Of a stretch of DNA of 64,000 nt, positions 27,339-36,733 are shown piece after piece. Made by a program: the position numbers and the translations under genes. The notes under the pieces are model-generated. The model was not told where the DNA came from. It saw only the letters and a program-made list of their open reading frames with translations, and did no database searches. The stretch is from Burkholderia sp. Bp8992. GTDB lineage: Bacteria > Pseudomonadota > Gammaproteobacteria > Burkholderiales > Burkholderiaceae. The stretch is taken from positions 160,338-224,337 of the forward strand of contig NZ_QTQI01000011.1 of assembly GCF_003853705.1 (NCBI RefSeq). The letters are read 5' to 3'. The first letter of the stretch is position 1. Each line of letters opens with the position of its first letter.

Positions 27339-27683
27339 ATGAGTCGCGATGTGCTGTTTCTGCTGGAACCGGGTTTTGCCGATCCGAAGCATCCGGGCCA
27401 ACGCTTCGTCTGTCCGCACGGACTGTCGATCGAAGGGCTGCTGGCGAGTGCGCCCGATCGTGCCGGCCGCATCGATGTGAAACGCGTCGGCTTCGAGCGG
27501 CCGCGGCCCGCGGTAATCGCCGCGCTCGACGAGGCGCACCAGGGCCTGCCGGTCCTCGTACTCGGTCGCGACCAGCCGGCGCCGGACGATGCGCAGACGC
27601 TCGGCGACGTGCGCTTCGTCACCGACGCGCGCCGCATTCTCGAGCTGCTGGCCGAACGCCACGGATTTCCGGCGCTGCACTGA
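27339..27683 (+). CDS. DUF3088-like small protein
   Basis: The protein is 114 aa and soluble. It begins VLFLLEPGFADPKHPGQRFVCPHG and looks like the DUF3088 family, thioredoxin-like proteins of unknown function often found near sulfur-acquisition genes. The single Cys in RFVCPHG is conserved as far as I recall. AGGAG lies ten bases before the ATG. It is 42 nt upstream of a sulfonate-type binding protein, so it probably belongs to the same unit. Confidence 0.68.
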   Translation: MSRDVLFLLEPGFADPKHPGQRFVCPHGLSIEGLLASAPDRAGRIDVKRVGFERPRPAVIAALDEAHQGLPVLVLGRDQPAPDDAQTLGDVRFVTDARRILELLAERHGFPALH

Positions 27684-27725
27684 CGCGACGATTCCAACGA
27701 CTCATTCGATCGACAGGAGCATTCG

Positions 27726-28724
27726 ATGTCGTCAATCTCGGTGGCACGCCGCCGCCTGCTGCTTGCCGGCGCTGCGGCCGTGGCGGCGCCCCTGGCCGGG
27801 AGGTCCGCATTCGCGGCACCGGCCGTCAACACCGATCTCGCCGGCACGACGTTGCGCGTCGCGACCTACAAAGGTGGCTGGCGTGCGCTGCTGCAGGCGG
27901 CCGGGCTCGGCGATACGCCGTACCGGATCGACTGGCGCGAACTGAACAATGGCGTGCTGCATATCGAGGCGCTGAATGCAGACGCGCTCGATATCGGTTC
28001 GGGTAGCGAAATACCCGCGGTATTCGCCGCGCGCCAGAAAGCCAATGTGCGGTTCATTTCGCGAGTGCGCGAAGACCTGAACAACCAGGTCACGCTCGCG
28101 CGCAAGGACACGCCGATCCGCACCATCGCGGACCTGAAGGGCAAGCGCGTCGGTTACGTGCGCGCGACGACGTCGCACTATTTCCTGTATCGCCAGCTGA
28201 CGGAGGCCGGCCTCGGTTTCGACGACATCCAGCCGATCAATCTGTCGCCGACCGATGGGCTGTCCGCATACGATCGCGGCGACATCGACGCGTGGGCGAT
28301 CTACGGCTACAACGGCCAGCTCGCGCGCAATCGCTACGGCGCGCGCGTGCTGAAGACAGGGAAGGGCTATCTGTCGGGCAATTTCCCCGTGTACGCGAAT
28401 CCCCGCACGCTCGACGACGCGCGCCGCCGGGCGGCCACCGCCGATCTGCTGCTGCGGTTCCGGCACGCGTATGCATGGGCAAACGGGCATTTCCGCGACT
28501 ACGCGCTCGCGCAGAACCGCGAGACGCGCGTGCCGGTGGCCGATCTCGTCACGATGTTCGACCAGCGCAGCGAGGACTTTGCGCTACTGCCGGTGACACC
28601 CGACGTGGTCGCGCAGCATCAACAGGTCGCAGATGTGTTCACCCGGATCGGCGTGCTTGACGGGCCGGCCAACGTCGCGCCGTTGTGGGATACGTCGTTC
28701 AATTCGGTGGTTGCGGCAGGGTAA
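27726..28724 (+). CDS. ABC transporter substrate-binding protein (aliphatic sulfonate type)
   Basis: The protein is 332 aa with a twin-arginine-type leader (VARRRLLLAGAAAVAAPLAG) ending near AFAAP. The mature protein is an SsuA-like type II binding protein, with the internal motif VGYVRATTSHYFLYR. No permease or ATPase follows, so it may feed the importer encoded at 19275-21088. AGGAG precedes the ATG. Confidence 0.8.
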   Translation: MSSISVARRRLLLAGAAAVAAPLAGRSAFAAPAVNTDLAGTTLRVATYKGGWRALLQAAGLGDTPYRIDWRELNNGVLHIEALNADALDIGSGSEIPAVFAARQKANVRFISRVREDLNNQVTLARKDTPIRTIADLKGKRVGYVRATTSHYFLYRQLTEAGLGFDDIQPINLSPTDGLSAYDRGDIDAWAIYGYNGQLARNRYGARVLKTGKGYLSGNFPVYANPRTLDDARRRAATADLLLRFRHAYAWANGHFRDYALAQNRETRVPVADLVTMFDQRSEDFALLPVTPDVVAQHQQVADVFTRIGVLDGPANVAPLWDTSFNSVVAAG

Positions 28725-28810
28725 GTCGGTGCCGCAGGACGATGCCCCCGTGAACGGGGCGATGCTTCAGGCTCGACGCGGACAGTGCCGAGCGATCCGG
28801 TTTGGCGGGA

Positions 28811-29131
28811 TCAGGAGAACGTCGTCGCGACCATGATGCCGAATACCAGCCCGAGCGCGATTCCGCTGAGCCGGCCGTAAATCGATGCACGAACATTGTC
28901 GTCGAGCACGAAAGGCGAGCGCTTGTGCTTCCAGATCGTGCTGAATGCCACCGGGCGAGTGAGCAGCGCGATGCATGCGATCAGCACGGGCGTGGCGACG
29001 AGCATCGCGATGCGTTGCCCGTTCCAGTCGACACCGTGCATCGCCAGCGAAACCAGCGCGGCGAGCGGCACCTCGACGCACAGGCCGAGCAACGAGCCGC
29101 TGACGAATGAATCTCCCGGGGACTGGAACAT
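28811..29131 (-). CDS. small inner-membrane protein of unknown function
   Basis: The protein is 106 aa. It has three or four hydrophobic segments (around residues 10-30, 40-62 and 85-105) separated by a basic loop (WKHKRSPF). I cannot assign a family. It is monocistronic, between the sulfonate-binding protein gene and the glycosyltransferase genes, on the opposite strand to both. Confidence 0.55.
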   Translation of the reverse strand: MFQSPGDSFVSGSLLGLCVEVPLAALVSLAMHGVDWNGQRIAMLVATPVLIACIALLTRPVAFSTIWKHKRSPFVLDDNVRASIYGRLSGIALGLVFGIMVATTFS

Positions 29132-29397
29132 GATCGGTCCTGGCGTGCGAATGAAATCGGCGCCCGGCTCGGGCGCCCGAAAGAAAATACCGTGGCCGTT
29201 GCCTGCGGCCGGTCGACCGTGCTCGGCATCAGCGAGGATGACGGCCGGATGTTAAGGCAAATTGCCGGCCGGTTGTCGGTCATTCAAGCTATTTAACAAA
29301 TGTTCGGCCGAGTGGCGTGCTTTTATGCCACATCGGGACCCCGCGCCGTGGTAATAATCGAACATCGCGGGCAAACAGAAAATCACGCGGGGATAAA

Positions 29398-30660
29398 TTG
29401 ATCGGCGACCAAATCGGGCTCGACAGTGCATACAACGCCTACCTCCGGGAAAAATCCGCAAGCGCCGGACTCGCGCTGAGCCGCGCGCTCAGACTCTCGG
29501 GTCACGCGGAGGAAGCAATCCGCGTGGTGAAAGAGCTCGCGGAACGAGTCGAAGAACCATTCTTGCGCGCGCAGATCGGCATCGACATGAACTATCTCGG
29601 CCTCTTTGCGCAAGCCGAAACGCTGCTGACTCGGGCACTCACCGAGCTTCACCACGAACCGGACCTCAGGGTCCTGAGGGTTGAGCTTGCGATCTCGCAA
29701 TACGCTCAAGGTCGCTTTCGTGAAGCCCATGCCCTGAGTCGACGGCTACGCGATGCATGGGGGCGGGCCGCGATCGTTTCGAATATCTATCCAGGCAATA
29801 CCATCGAGTACGAGAAGGTCGTCGGCAAGTTGCTGCGATTCGACGAATCGGTCGCGGGCAAGCGTGTCCTCATCATTCAGGAAGGGGGGCTGGGTGACGT
29901 GATCATGTTTTCCCGGTACTTGCACCTCTTGCGGGATGAAGGCGCGCTGGCTGTCGTCTTGCAGGCACCGGACACGCTGGCGCCGGTTTTTTCCGCCGTG
30001 GACTGGATCACGATCGTTGCGGACGCCCGCAGTGCCATTGACCAGAGTGATTGCATCATCTGTACCTTCGACCTCTTTGCCCGATATCAGACGACGCCAT
30101 ACTTCCCGGGCTACAGCGGTTCGTACGTGCAGGCGCCGGCCGGACGAGCATTGCCGCCCCGTATTGCCGACACTTTCAGGAATCGACGCCAGGGGGTTCG
30201 CGAGATCGGCCTGATCTGGCGCAGCAACACCGCGGTGCGTCACGAACCGTACCGGTCCATTTCGCTGGAGCAACTTTCGCCATTGTTCAGCGCGCCGGGG
30301 AGCCGCTTTCACGCGCTGCAGTTCGGCCAGCTTACCGACAATGAACATGCAGTGCTCAATAAGCACGGCATTAGCGTCATTAGTGACGAGTTGAGCGATC
30401 TCGGCGACACCGCCGTCGTCTTCAATGCGCTGGATCTATTGATTACGGTGGATACCGGACCGGCCCACCTCGCTGGCGCACTCGGCCGGCCGGTATGGGT
30501 GTTGCTGTCGGCTGCCTGCGATGAGCGCTGGTACAACAGCCATCGTGATACGCCGTGGTACAGGTCCATGCAGTTGTATCGACAAGCCACATTGGGCGAT
30601 TGGAGCAAACCGATATCGGAGATGGCAGATGCGTTGTCTGGCAACGATGCGATCTGGTAG
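29398..30660 (+). CDS. TPR-containing GT9-like glycosyltransferase
   Basis: The protein is 420 aa from TTG at 29398, chosen because GGGGA lies six bases upstream; a GTG at 29317 gives a longer, less plausible N-terminus. The first 130 residues are TPR-like helical repeats. The second half has the GT9/heptosyltransferase pattern with IIQEGGLGDVIMFSRYL and the donor-side motif LLITVDTGPAHLAGALGRPVW. It probably transfers a sugar onto a surface glycan or protein. It is paired with a second gene of the same design 136 nt downstream. Confidence 0.72.
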   Translation: MIGDQIGLDSAYNAYLREKSASAGLALSRALRLSGHAEEAIRVVKELAERVEEPFLRAQIGIDMNYLGLFAQAETLLTRALTELHHEPDLRVLRVELAISQYAQGRFREAHALSRRLRDAWGRAAIVSNIYPGNTIEYEKVVGKLLRFDESVAGKRVLIIQEGGLGDVIMFSRYLHLLRDEGALAVVLQAPDTLAPVFSAVDWITIVADARSAIDQSDCIICTFDLFARYQTTPYFPGYSGSYVQAPAGRALPPRIADTFRNRRQGVREIGLIWRSNTAVRHEPYRSISLEQLSPLFSAPGSRFHALQFGQLTDNEHAVLNKHGISVISDELSDLGDTAVVFNALDLLITVDTGPAHLAGALGRPVWVLLSAACDERWYNSHRDTPWYRSMQLYRQATLGDWSKPISEMADALSGNDAIW

Positions 30661-30796
30661 GCGCGGTCGCTTTCGGCCGTATCGAGCGTGTAGACGCCAT
30701 GCGCCGGTTCGTCGACATTGCCAACCATTCGTAGTCCAGGACAAATCATCGACATGTCGGGACTGCCTGGTTACGTGATTTTCGATCGGAGCACGA

Positions 30797-32386
30797 ATGT
30801 CGTTTGAAGAGGAATTCAATAGCATTGCCGCACAGGCGCGCGAAGCAGAGGATGTCGGGCAGTTCGACCGGTCGGCGGATCTGTTCCGGGCCCTGTTTGA
30901 AAAGTATCCGAATAGCGATACGGTATTTCGCCCCTACGTGGATGCACTGCTGCGCTCGGGTCGCACCGGAGCGGCACTCGAAGCCTGCGATCGCGCCATC
31001 GCTGCGACGCCTGTATCGACCATTCCATGGCGGGAAAAGGCGCTGATCTGTTTCAATCACCTGCACGATCGCGCCGCTGCCATCGCCAGTTTGAAGGCGG
31101 GCGTGGACGCGTTTCCATCGAATGCCGAGTTGCATCTGATGCTGGCCGACGCGAGTTTTCAGGTGCTCGACTTCGATGCCGCACGCCGGCATGGCGCGAA
31201 GGCCGCCGAATCCGGCGATCCGGGGATCGTATTGAGGGCGCGCCATCGATTCCTCGACGATCATGACGGGGCCGTCCAGATCGCCCGCGCCATCCTGGAA
31301 CAGTATCCGGCGGATCTCGGCACGCTGGTGCAGTGCGGAATCTCGCTCTACCTGCTGGGCCGCCTGGAGGAAAGCCTGGGCTATCTGTATCGGGCCGCCG
31401 AACAGGATCCGTATCGAGGCGATGTCCTTTTTCCGTTGGCGAATCTGCTCCTGTTGCTGGGCGACACGAGAGCAGGCTGGCGTCGCTACGAAATGCTCGC
31501 GGATCTCGCGCCGCTCGGCAGTGGCCCCGGTGTATTGACTGCTCATCACGATCGTTTGTGGCGCGGGCAGCCTCTCGAGGGCAAGCGCCTGCTGGTGATC
31601 AGCCATCTCGGCCTCGGCGATTGCCTGATGTACGCACGCTACGCTCGAACCCTGAAGGCAGCGGGCGCCCATGTCACGCTCTGCGTCAAACCGGAACTGA
31701 TGCAGCTTCTGCACGGCCTCGACGGTGTCGACGAGCTGTTGAGCGCGTGGCCCGTCGAGACCTGGGGCACCTACGACTACTGGATATTCGAGAACTTGCT
31801 GCCTGCGCGGCTGGGCGCAATCGAAGGCGAGGTGCCGACCTATCGGGACGGCTATATCAAACTGAGGGACCCGGATGTCGCCAAGGCAAGGGCCGACCGT
31901 CGAAGCGCATCCGACCGGCTGCGGATCGGCTTGTGCTGGGACACGTCGCCGAATTACTTTGCGGGGCGTGCTCGCAGTCTTGCGCCGGAAGATCTCCAGC
32001 CGTTGGCCGAGATCGAGAACGTCGACTGGTTCGTGCTCCAGAAGCATCCGCTCGAGCCGGACTTCGCGGCTCGCAGCCGACTGTCGATCCTGAATCGATC
32101 TGATGAATGGAACGATCTTTACGATACGGCTGTATTTGCGGCATCGCTAGACCTGACCATCTCGATCTGCTCGGCGCCCGTGCATTTGGCCGGCGCGCTC
32201 GGGCTGCCGGCGTGGGTCATGCTCGGCGCGCCGGAGTGGCGCTGGGGCGCGCGCGGCGACGCGGGGCCCTGGTACCCGGACATTCGTGTCTTTCGTCAGG
32301 CGACACCCGGCAACTGGCGAAGCGTCACCGAAGCCGTGCGCGACGCGCTGGAATCGCAGCGCGGTGCCTTGCGTGGAGCCGATTGA
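30797..32386 (+). CDS. TPR-containing GT9-like glycosyltransferase
   Basis: The protein is 529 aa. It has an N-terminal TPR superhelix (about 230 residues, several 34-residue repeats), then a GT9-like domain with LLVISHLGLGDCLMYARY and the C-terminal motif LTISICSAPVHLAGALGLPAW. In the other copy the equivalent motif reads TVDTGPAHLAG, so the donor-side residues differ here (Ser-Ala instead of Thr-Gly). It follows a paralogue in the same direction. The target glycan or protein is unknown. Confidence 0.72.
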   Translation: MSFEEEFNSIAAQAREAEDVGQFDRSADLFRALFEKYPNSDTVFRPYVDALLRSGRTGAALEACDRAIAATPVSTIPWREKALICFNHLHDRAAAIASLKAGVDAFPSNAELHLMLADASFQVLDFDAARRHGAKAAESGDPGIVLRARHRFLDDHDGAVQIARAILEQYPADLGTLVQCGISLYLLGRLEESLGYLYRAAEQDPYRGDVLFPLANLLLLLGDTRAGWRRYEMLADLAPLGSGPGVLTAHHDRLWRGQPLEGKRLLVISHLGLGDCLMYARYARTLKAAGAHVTLCVKPELMQLLHGLDGVDELLSAWPVETWGTYDYWIFENLLPARLGAIEGEVPTYRDGYIKLRDPDVAKARADRRSASDRLRIGLCWDTSPNYFAGRARSLAPEDLQPLAEIENVDWFVLQKHPLEPDFAARSRLSILNRSDEWNDLYDTAVFAASLDLTISICSAPVHLAGALGLPAWVMLGAPEWRWGARGDAGPWYPDIRVFRQATPGNWRSVTEAVRDALESQRGALRGAD

Positions 32387-32634
32387 CGGGCAATGCATTC
32401 AATTGCGTTCGAGCGTCGCATTCGTCACGAGCGAATGCGTGCCAAGGCCGAAAATTTGATTCGCCGCGCTATCGCATGGCGACGAATCGGGCTCGATTGC
32501 TTCCCGATAATTGATTGCGCGCGCAAATGATGTAGCCGGACTGATGGAAAAACCGGGCTACCTGTTATCGCAGCGCGCGACGGACTCGTCGCGTTCGCCC
32601 GATGCGCCGCGCCGATCCGCGCTACGCGCGTTCG

Positions 32635-33477
32635 TCAGGCCGCAAAGATCCGGCGTTGGTAGTCGAGGATCAGCCGATCGATGTCCTGGTCGGCGCGCCG
32701 CGGCTGGCTTTTCGGCTCGAGCCAGAGCCACCGCATCATCCGGTAACGCGCCTCGACGCACATCAGCCAGGCATCCCAGTCCGACCAGTGGCGCAGCAAC
32801 GGGATATTGCGAATGTCCCGCAACCCGTCGCGGATCTCGTACACGTGGAAGTGCCGGCTCGCGCGCTGGCTCAGTTCGTCGAATGCGCGTGCGGCTTGCT
32901 CCGGGTCGGACAGCAGAAAGTCGTGAATTTCGATGATCACGTGGCTGCCGGAGAGCTGTTCCAGCAGCGTATCGTCGAACAGGTCGAACTCCGCGCCCTC
33001 GATATCGCACAGGATGACCCGGTCAGCCGGGGCGCCACCGTGCTCCGAGAGTATCGCCGGCAGGTTGCGATCGGCCTTGCCGTAGACGGCGACGCGATCC
33101 GCCAGCCCCATCTCTGCGGCACGGTGCTGGATGGCCTGGCGGCGCTGGTCGTCCATCTCGAAGCACAGGCTGCGGGCAAAGACGTTGTTCCTCACCAGGC
33201 CGATGCCGAAGATCCCGTCGGCAGCCCCGAGGTCGACCAGCACCTTTTCGCGCGAGCCGAGCGCTTCCAGAATCGCGCACACCGCGATTTCATAGGTGCC
33301 GAGCAGGTAGCCGCCGACCGCGACCTCCGCCCACTGACTGAAGCCGATGGGATAGCCGCGAAGGATGCCGTACTGGACGATCGAACCCGTTTGTTCACGT
33401 AGCAACTGCGACAGATAGTGCAGACGAAGATTCGCGGCCTGGATCGAGCTCTGGTTGAAGTATTGCGCGTGGTCCAT
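32635..33477 (-). CDS. FkbM-like SAM-dependent methyltransferase
   Basis: The protein is 280 aa. The SAM loop is VLVDLGAADGIFGIGLVRN and the later motif VILCDIEGAEFDLFD is diagnostic of FkbM-type enzymes (DIEGAE). These O-methylate sugars or polyketides. It converges on the glycosyltransferase pair, so methylation of the same glycan is possible. No ribosome-binding site is obvious before ATG 33477. Confidence 0.75.
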   Translation of the reverse strand: MDHAQYFNQSSIQAANLRLHYLSQLLREQTGSIVQYGILRGYPIGFSQWAEVAVGGYLLGTYEIAVCAILEALGSREKVLVDLGAADGIFGIGLVRNNVFARSLCFEMDDQRRQAIQHRAAEMGLADRVAVYGKADRNLPAILSEHGGAPADRVILCDIEGAEFDLFDDTLLEQLSGSHVIIEIHDFLLSDPEQAARAFDELSQRASRHFHVYEIRDGLRDIRNIPLLRHWSDWDAWLMCVEARYRMMRWLWLEPKSQPRRADQDIDRLILDYQRRIFAA

Positions 33478-33642
33478 CTATTTGTTCTCGCTGGGTGAGC
33501 AAACGCGTCGGAGAATGCGGCGACGGCGGGACGCCTTCCGCGGATGCGAGCGCGCGTCCTGCCTCGGACGAGAATATAACGCGTTGTCGGTACGCTGCCA
33601 GCACGGCGTGAACCCGAAGATGCCGGGATGCGGGCCGACGGG

Positions 33643-33858
33643 TCAGCGCAATGCCTTGATCACCTCATCGGCCGCCCTGATCCCGGACTCCAGCGCATCC
33701 TCGAAGTAGCCGATGCATTCGGTCGTGCTGGACGGAGGTGACGCCTCGGCGGCCCAGTTGACGCCGGACGCGTTACGCACGAGGCTGGCCCGCGCGGTGA
33801 TGTTGCGCAACGTGTCGTGACCTTGGCGATAGCGGCCGGCGATTTCGAAGGCGGCGAC
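33643..33858 (-). pseudogene. C-terminal remnant of a flavin amine oxidase
   Basis: The last about 71 codons of this frame read like the C-terminus of a FAD-dependent amine oxidase: GVNWAAEASPP, then GYFEDALESGIRAADEVI, which is the FAD-binding end (GE-A...GY-E-A-SG-AA). Upstream of it the frame loses all similarity, and no N-terminal FAD motif was found. This is therefore a decayed fragment, not a working gene. Confidence 0.55.
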
Positions 33859-34104
33859 GCGGTGAGGCATGGCAGCAAATGAGGGAAGGGCGGCATTGCA
33901 GCCAGCGACCGAGCGCGACCTTGTGGGTGTCAATCCACCCAAGGAGCAATGTCTGCCGATCAACCGCCTGAAAATCGCAGACGGTTGATCGACACCGGCC
34001 CGTCGTTCGCCCGAGCGTCGCGTGACCTCGTTCGGATTACCGCCCTCCGGAGCGAAGTACTGCTTCGCGATCACCAGGCGTTCGACGGGCTCACACACGC
34101 GCCG

Positions 34105-35802
34105 TCAGTTCACCCCGACCGCACTCCAGGCGCGTGCGACCGTTGCGCTTTCCGCCGAGTTCGCGCCATACAGGTCGTTCGCCGCCTGGATCGACGCACG
34201 TCGCGCGTTCGGGTAGCTCGAGTTGGCGTTCAGGTACACGGTCAGCGTCCGGTACCAGATCTTGCCGGCCTTTTCGCGACCCAGGCCGCTGAAGGTCGTG
34301 TCGCCGTTGCAGACCAGTTGCGTCCGCGACAGGCCGGTGTCGGTCGACGGTACCGCCGGGCCTTCCGACAACAGGTAGAAGAAGCGGTTGCCGACGCCCG
34401 ACGTGAAGTGCGGATCGTGGCGCGGATTCGACCATGAGAAGCCGCCCGACGGATAACAACTGAACGACCGGCCGTCGAGATCCTGCTTGTACATCTTGCG
34501 CAGGCCGCCGCTCACCACACGTGCGCCGATCACGTAGTTGCCGGGATCGTTCGGGTTGTTCGCGTAGTACTTCACGAGCGTGCCGAAAATGTCGGACGTC
34601 GATTCGTTCAGGCCGCCCGCGTCACCCGAATAGTTCAGGTTGGCGGTGGCCTCGGTCACGCCGTGGCTCATCTCATGCCCGGCGACATCGACCGAAACGA
34701 CCGGTTTCGGCAGGCGGGTGCCCGGATCGCCGTCGCCATACACCATCACGTGCGACGACAGCCATGCCGCATTGGCGCCGGTCGTGCCGCTGCCGGTGTT
34801 GAATACCACGTGAGCGTAGCTCTTCACGCCGCGGCCGTCGTTGAAGATGCCGTTGCGGTTGTGCGTGGTCTTGTAGTAGTCCCAAGTCAATGCGAGGCCA
34901 TAGTCGATGTCTGCCGCGACGGTCTGCCGGTCGGTCGTCGTATTGTTGCCCCACACGTTCGTGCTGCTCGTGAAGATCGGCAGGTCGGTCGCTTGCTCGA
35001 CATCGTCCGAGCTCAAGCCGCGACCATCATAGACCGAGCCGCTGCCGCGGCTCGGATCGAGCATGCGGTACGCGTTCGTGCCGGTCTGGTCCGTGGTGAG
35101 CGTCAGGTTGCCGTAGTACAGCGAGCGGCCGGTACCGGTCGCGGCGGCGGTCTTGATCAGGTCTTGCGCGTCGAGCACGGTGCCCGTGCGCGCGTCGACG
35201 TAATACAGCACCGCATCGCCGTGCGCATCGGTCGCCTTGCCATATACGCGCACCGCGTAGGCCAGGACCGGTGCGGCATCGCGCGCGAATACGACGAGCC
35301 CCGCGTCATCGACGCGACGGACGTCCGAGTCGAAACGCGTGGCCGCGATGCGTCTGGCCTTGACCGCGCCGACGTCGGGTGCGTTGCGTACCACCGAGCG
35401 GTTCCCGACCTTGCCGATCGTGGCGGCGAGATTGATCGGTGCGAGCTGGGTCAGGCTGGCTTGCTTCAACTGCCCCTTGCTCGAATGGACGACAACGTCG
35501 CCGCCGATTACGGGCAGGCCCGCGTAGAAGCGATCGAAGCGCACGTGCTCGGTGCCGTCGGGATCGACGATCACGTCGCGTACCTGGAACTGATCGCCAT
35601 CCGTCGGTGCGTTCGCTTGCGGCCCCGCGAACTTCAACGTACGTGCAGTGCCGCCGATGGCGAGGCTGAAGGCGGACGGGTTCTGCTGGATCAGTTGCAG
35701 CGCTTTGTCGACCGCGGCCGACTGGTCGCCGGCCTGGGCAAAAGCACTGAGACTCGCGACGGTAATCGCGGTGATGGGCAGCAGTCGAGACAGTTTCTTC
35801 AT
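34105..35802 (-). CDS. zmpA: extracellular zinc metalloprotease ZmpA (M4 family)
   Basis: The protein is 565 aa: signal peptide (to about residue 25), FTP/PepSY propeptide (to about 220), then a thermolysin-like catalytic domain. The zinc site is HEMSH (His376, Glu377, His380) with the third ligand Glu400 in GGLNESTSDIFG. Length and site match ZmpA of B. cenocepacia, a secreted protease that degrades host proteins and is controlled by quorum sensing. The start MKKLSR at 35802 is chosen over 35847 because GGGGA sits six bases upstream and the signal peptide follows directly. I did not find a convincing lux-type box upstream. Confidence 0.9.
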   Translation of the reverse strand: MKKLSRLLPITAITVASLSAFAQAGDQSAAVDKALQLIQQNPSAFSLAIGGTARTLKFAGPQANAPTDGDQFQVRDVIVDPDGTEHVRFDRFYAGLPVIGGDVVVHSSKGQLKQASLTQLAPINLAATIGKVGNRSVVRNAPDVGAVKARRIAATRFDSDVRRVDDAGLVVFARDAAPVLAYAVRVYGKATDAHGDAVLYYVDARTGTVLDAQDLIKTAAATGTGRSLYYGNLTLTTDQTGTNAYRMLDPSRGSGSVYDGRGLSSDDVEQATDLPIFTSSTNVWGNNTTTDRQTVAADIDYGLALTWDYYKTTHNRNGIFNDGRGVKSYAHVVFNTGSGTTGANAAWLSSHVMVYGDGDPGTRLPKPVVSVDVAGHEMSHGVTEATANLNYSGDAGGLNESTSDIFGTLVKYYANNPNDPGNYVIGARVVSGGLRKMYKQDLDGRSFSCYPSGGFSWSNPRHDPHFTSGVGNRFFYLLSEGPAVPSTDTGLSRTQLVCNGDTTFSGLGREKAGKIWYRTLTVYLNANSSYPNARRASIQAANDLYGANSAESATVARAWSAVGVN

Positions 35803-36733
35803 GTAATTCCCCAGATTATGAGTGGGTTTGTTCGAGGAATGAATCAAGTGAAGACTTCGATGTAAGACATGTCGCGAACAGCAGAGGCATGCTAGAGGGT
35901 GGCTTTTATAATTACAAGATGTTTCTATTGATATTAAATTTTCATATCGGCCTCGTTAATCGAGTCGTGATTTGGTGAGAAATTTGAAATGATTCTGTCG
36001 GCCGCCTTGGAGGTAGGGGGGCATTGCGTCGAAAGCACGGGGGTGAGCGTTGCGCCGCTCCGGGCAAGGCAGGGTGTGATGCAGGGCGGGTGGGCCGATG
36101 GATGAGTGGAAGCAGAATCGAGGAGATGGATGAAGCTTTTTTATTAAATATTTGTGGTGATGGTTGCTATTTTTGGCACTCTCGAGCGGCATTGATAATG
36201 CCGTCGATATTTTCTCTTTTTGATGTCAATGCCAACAGATCCGCAGTGAATGCCTGACGGAAGACAGTTGTGTTGCGTGTTACGAAATTTAGAATGTGAA
36301 TCGATGCAATATCTTCCGGTCGCGCGGATCATCGCCTGACGGTCGGTAGTACCAGTCATGCGATCCACTGTCGACTCGATTCGCTCAGTGGCGCGCTACG
36401 GCATCAGATGCTGCTGGATCCCGGCTTCCATGAACTTGCGTCTAGTATCATATTTGACATAATGCTGATGATCACTTTTTTGACTTGTAGTGGCTAGATT
36501 GAAATGTCCGCTTTTGGCTACATAGAAATGCCCGCTTTTCGACCCAACGTAAGCTGATCGGCCGCTGGCAATCCAGCTCCGGAGGCTTCAATGGCTGCAA
36601 CGGAACGGATTCGGGCCGACGCTGGCCTGCGAGAAGCCCTGGGAGTGCCACGGGATTCGGCTAGCCAAAGAGACGGCCATGTCGGGTCACCCATACGGGC
36701 GACCCGGCGGATCGACGAATTCCGCGCTCCCGG
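35803..36733. other. 931-bp AT-richer gap carrying insertion-sequence debris
   Basis: No intact gene is present. The first 200 bases (upstream of zmpA) are markedly AT-rich compared with the surroundings and should hold the zmpA promoter. A second AT-rich patch covers 36130-36480. A pair of near-identical 15-mers at 36501-36539 looks like the end of an insertion sequence. The stretch marks the downstream border of the minus-strand peptide-modification operon. Confidence 0.5.
36501..36539. repeat. tandem 15-mers resembling an insertion-sequence end
   Basis: GAAATGTCCGCTTTT (36501-36515) and GAAATGCCCGCTTTT (36525-36539) differ by one base and start 24 bp apart. Repeated GAAATGTCC-type motifs of this kind occur at the ends of some IS21-like elements, where they bind the transposase. 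No transposase gene remains beside them. Confidence 0.45.

Noticed and set aside
26883-27680. 265-aa minus-strand frame across the porin/DUF3088 gap
   Set aside because: It runs antisense through the DUF3088 gene, has no start signal, and is low-complexity in composition.
35810-35960. Quorum-sensing lux-type box upstream of zmpA
   Set aside because: Looked for a CTGT...ACAG dyad of the expected length and found only half-matches.
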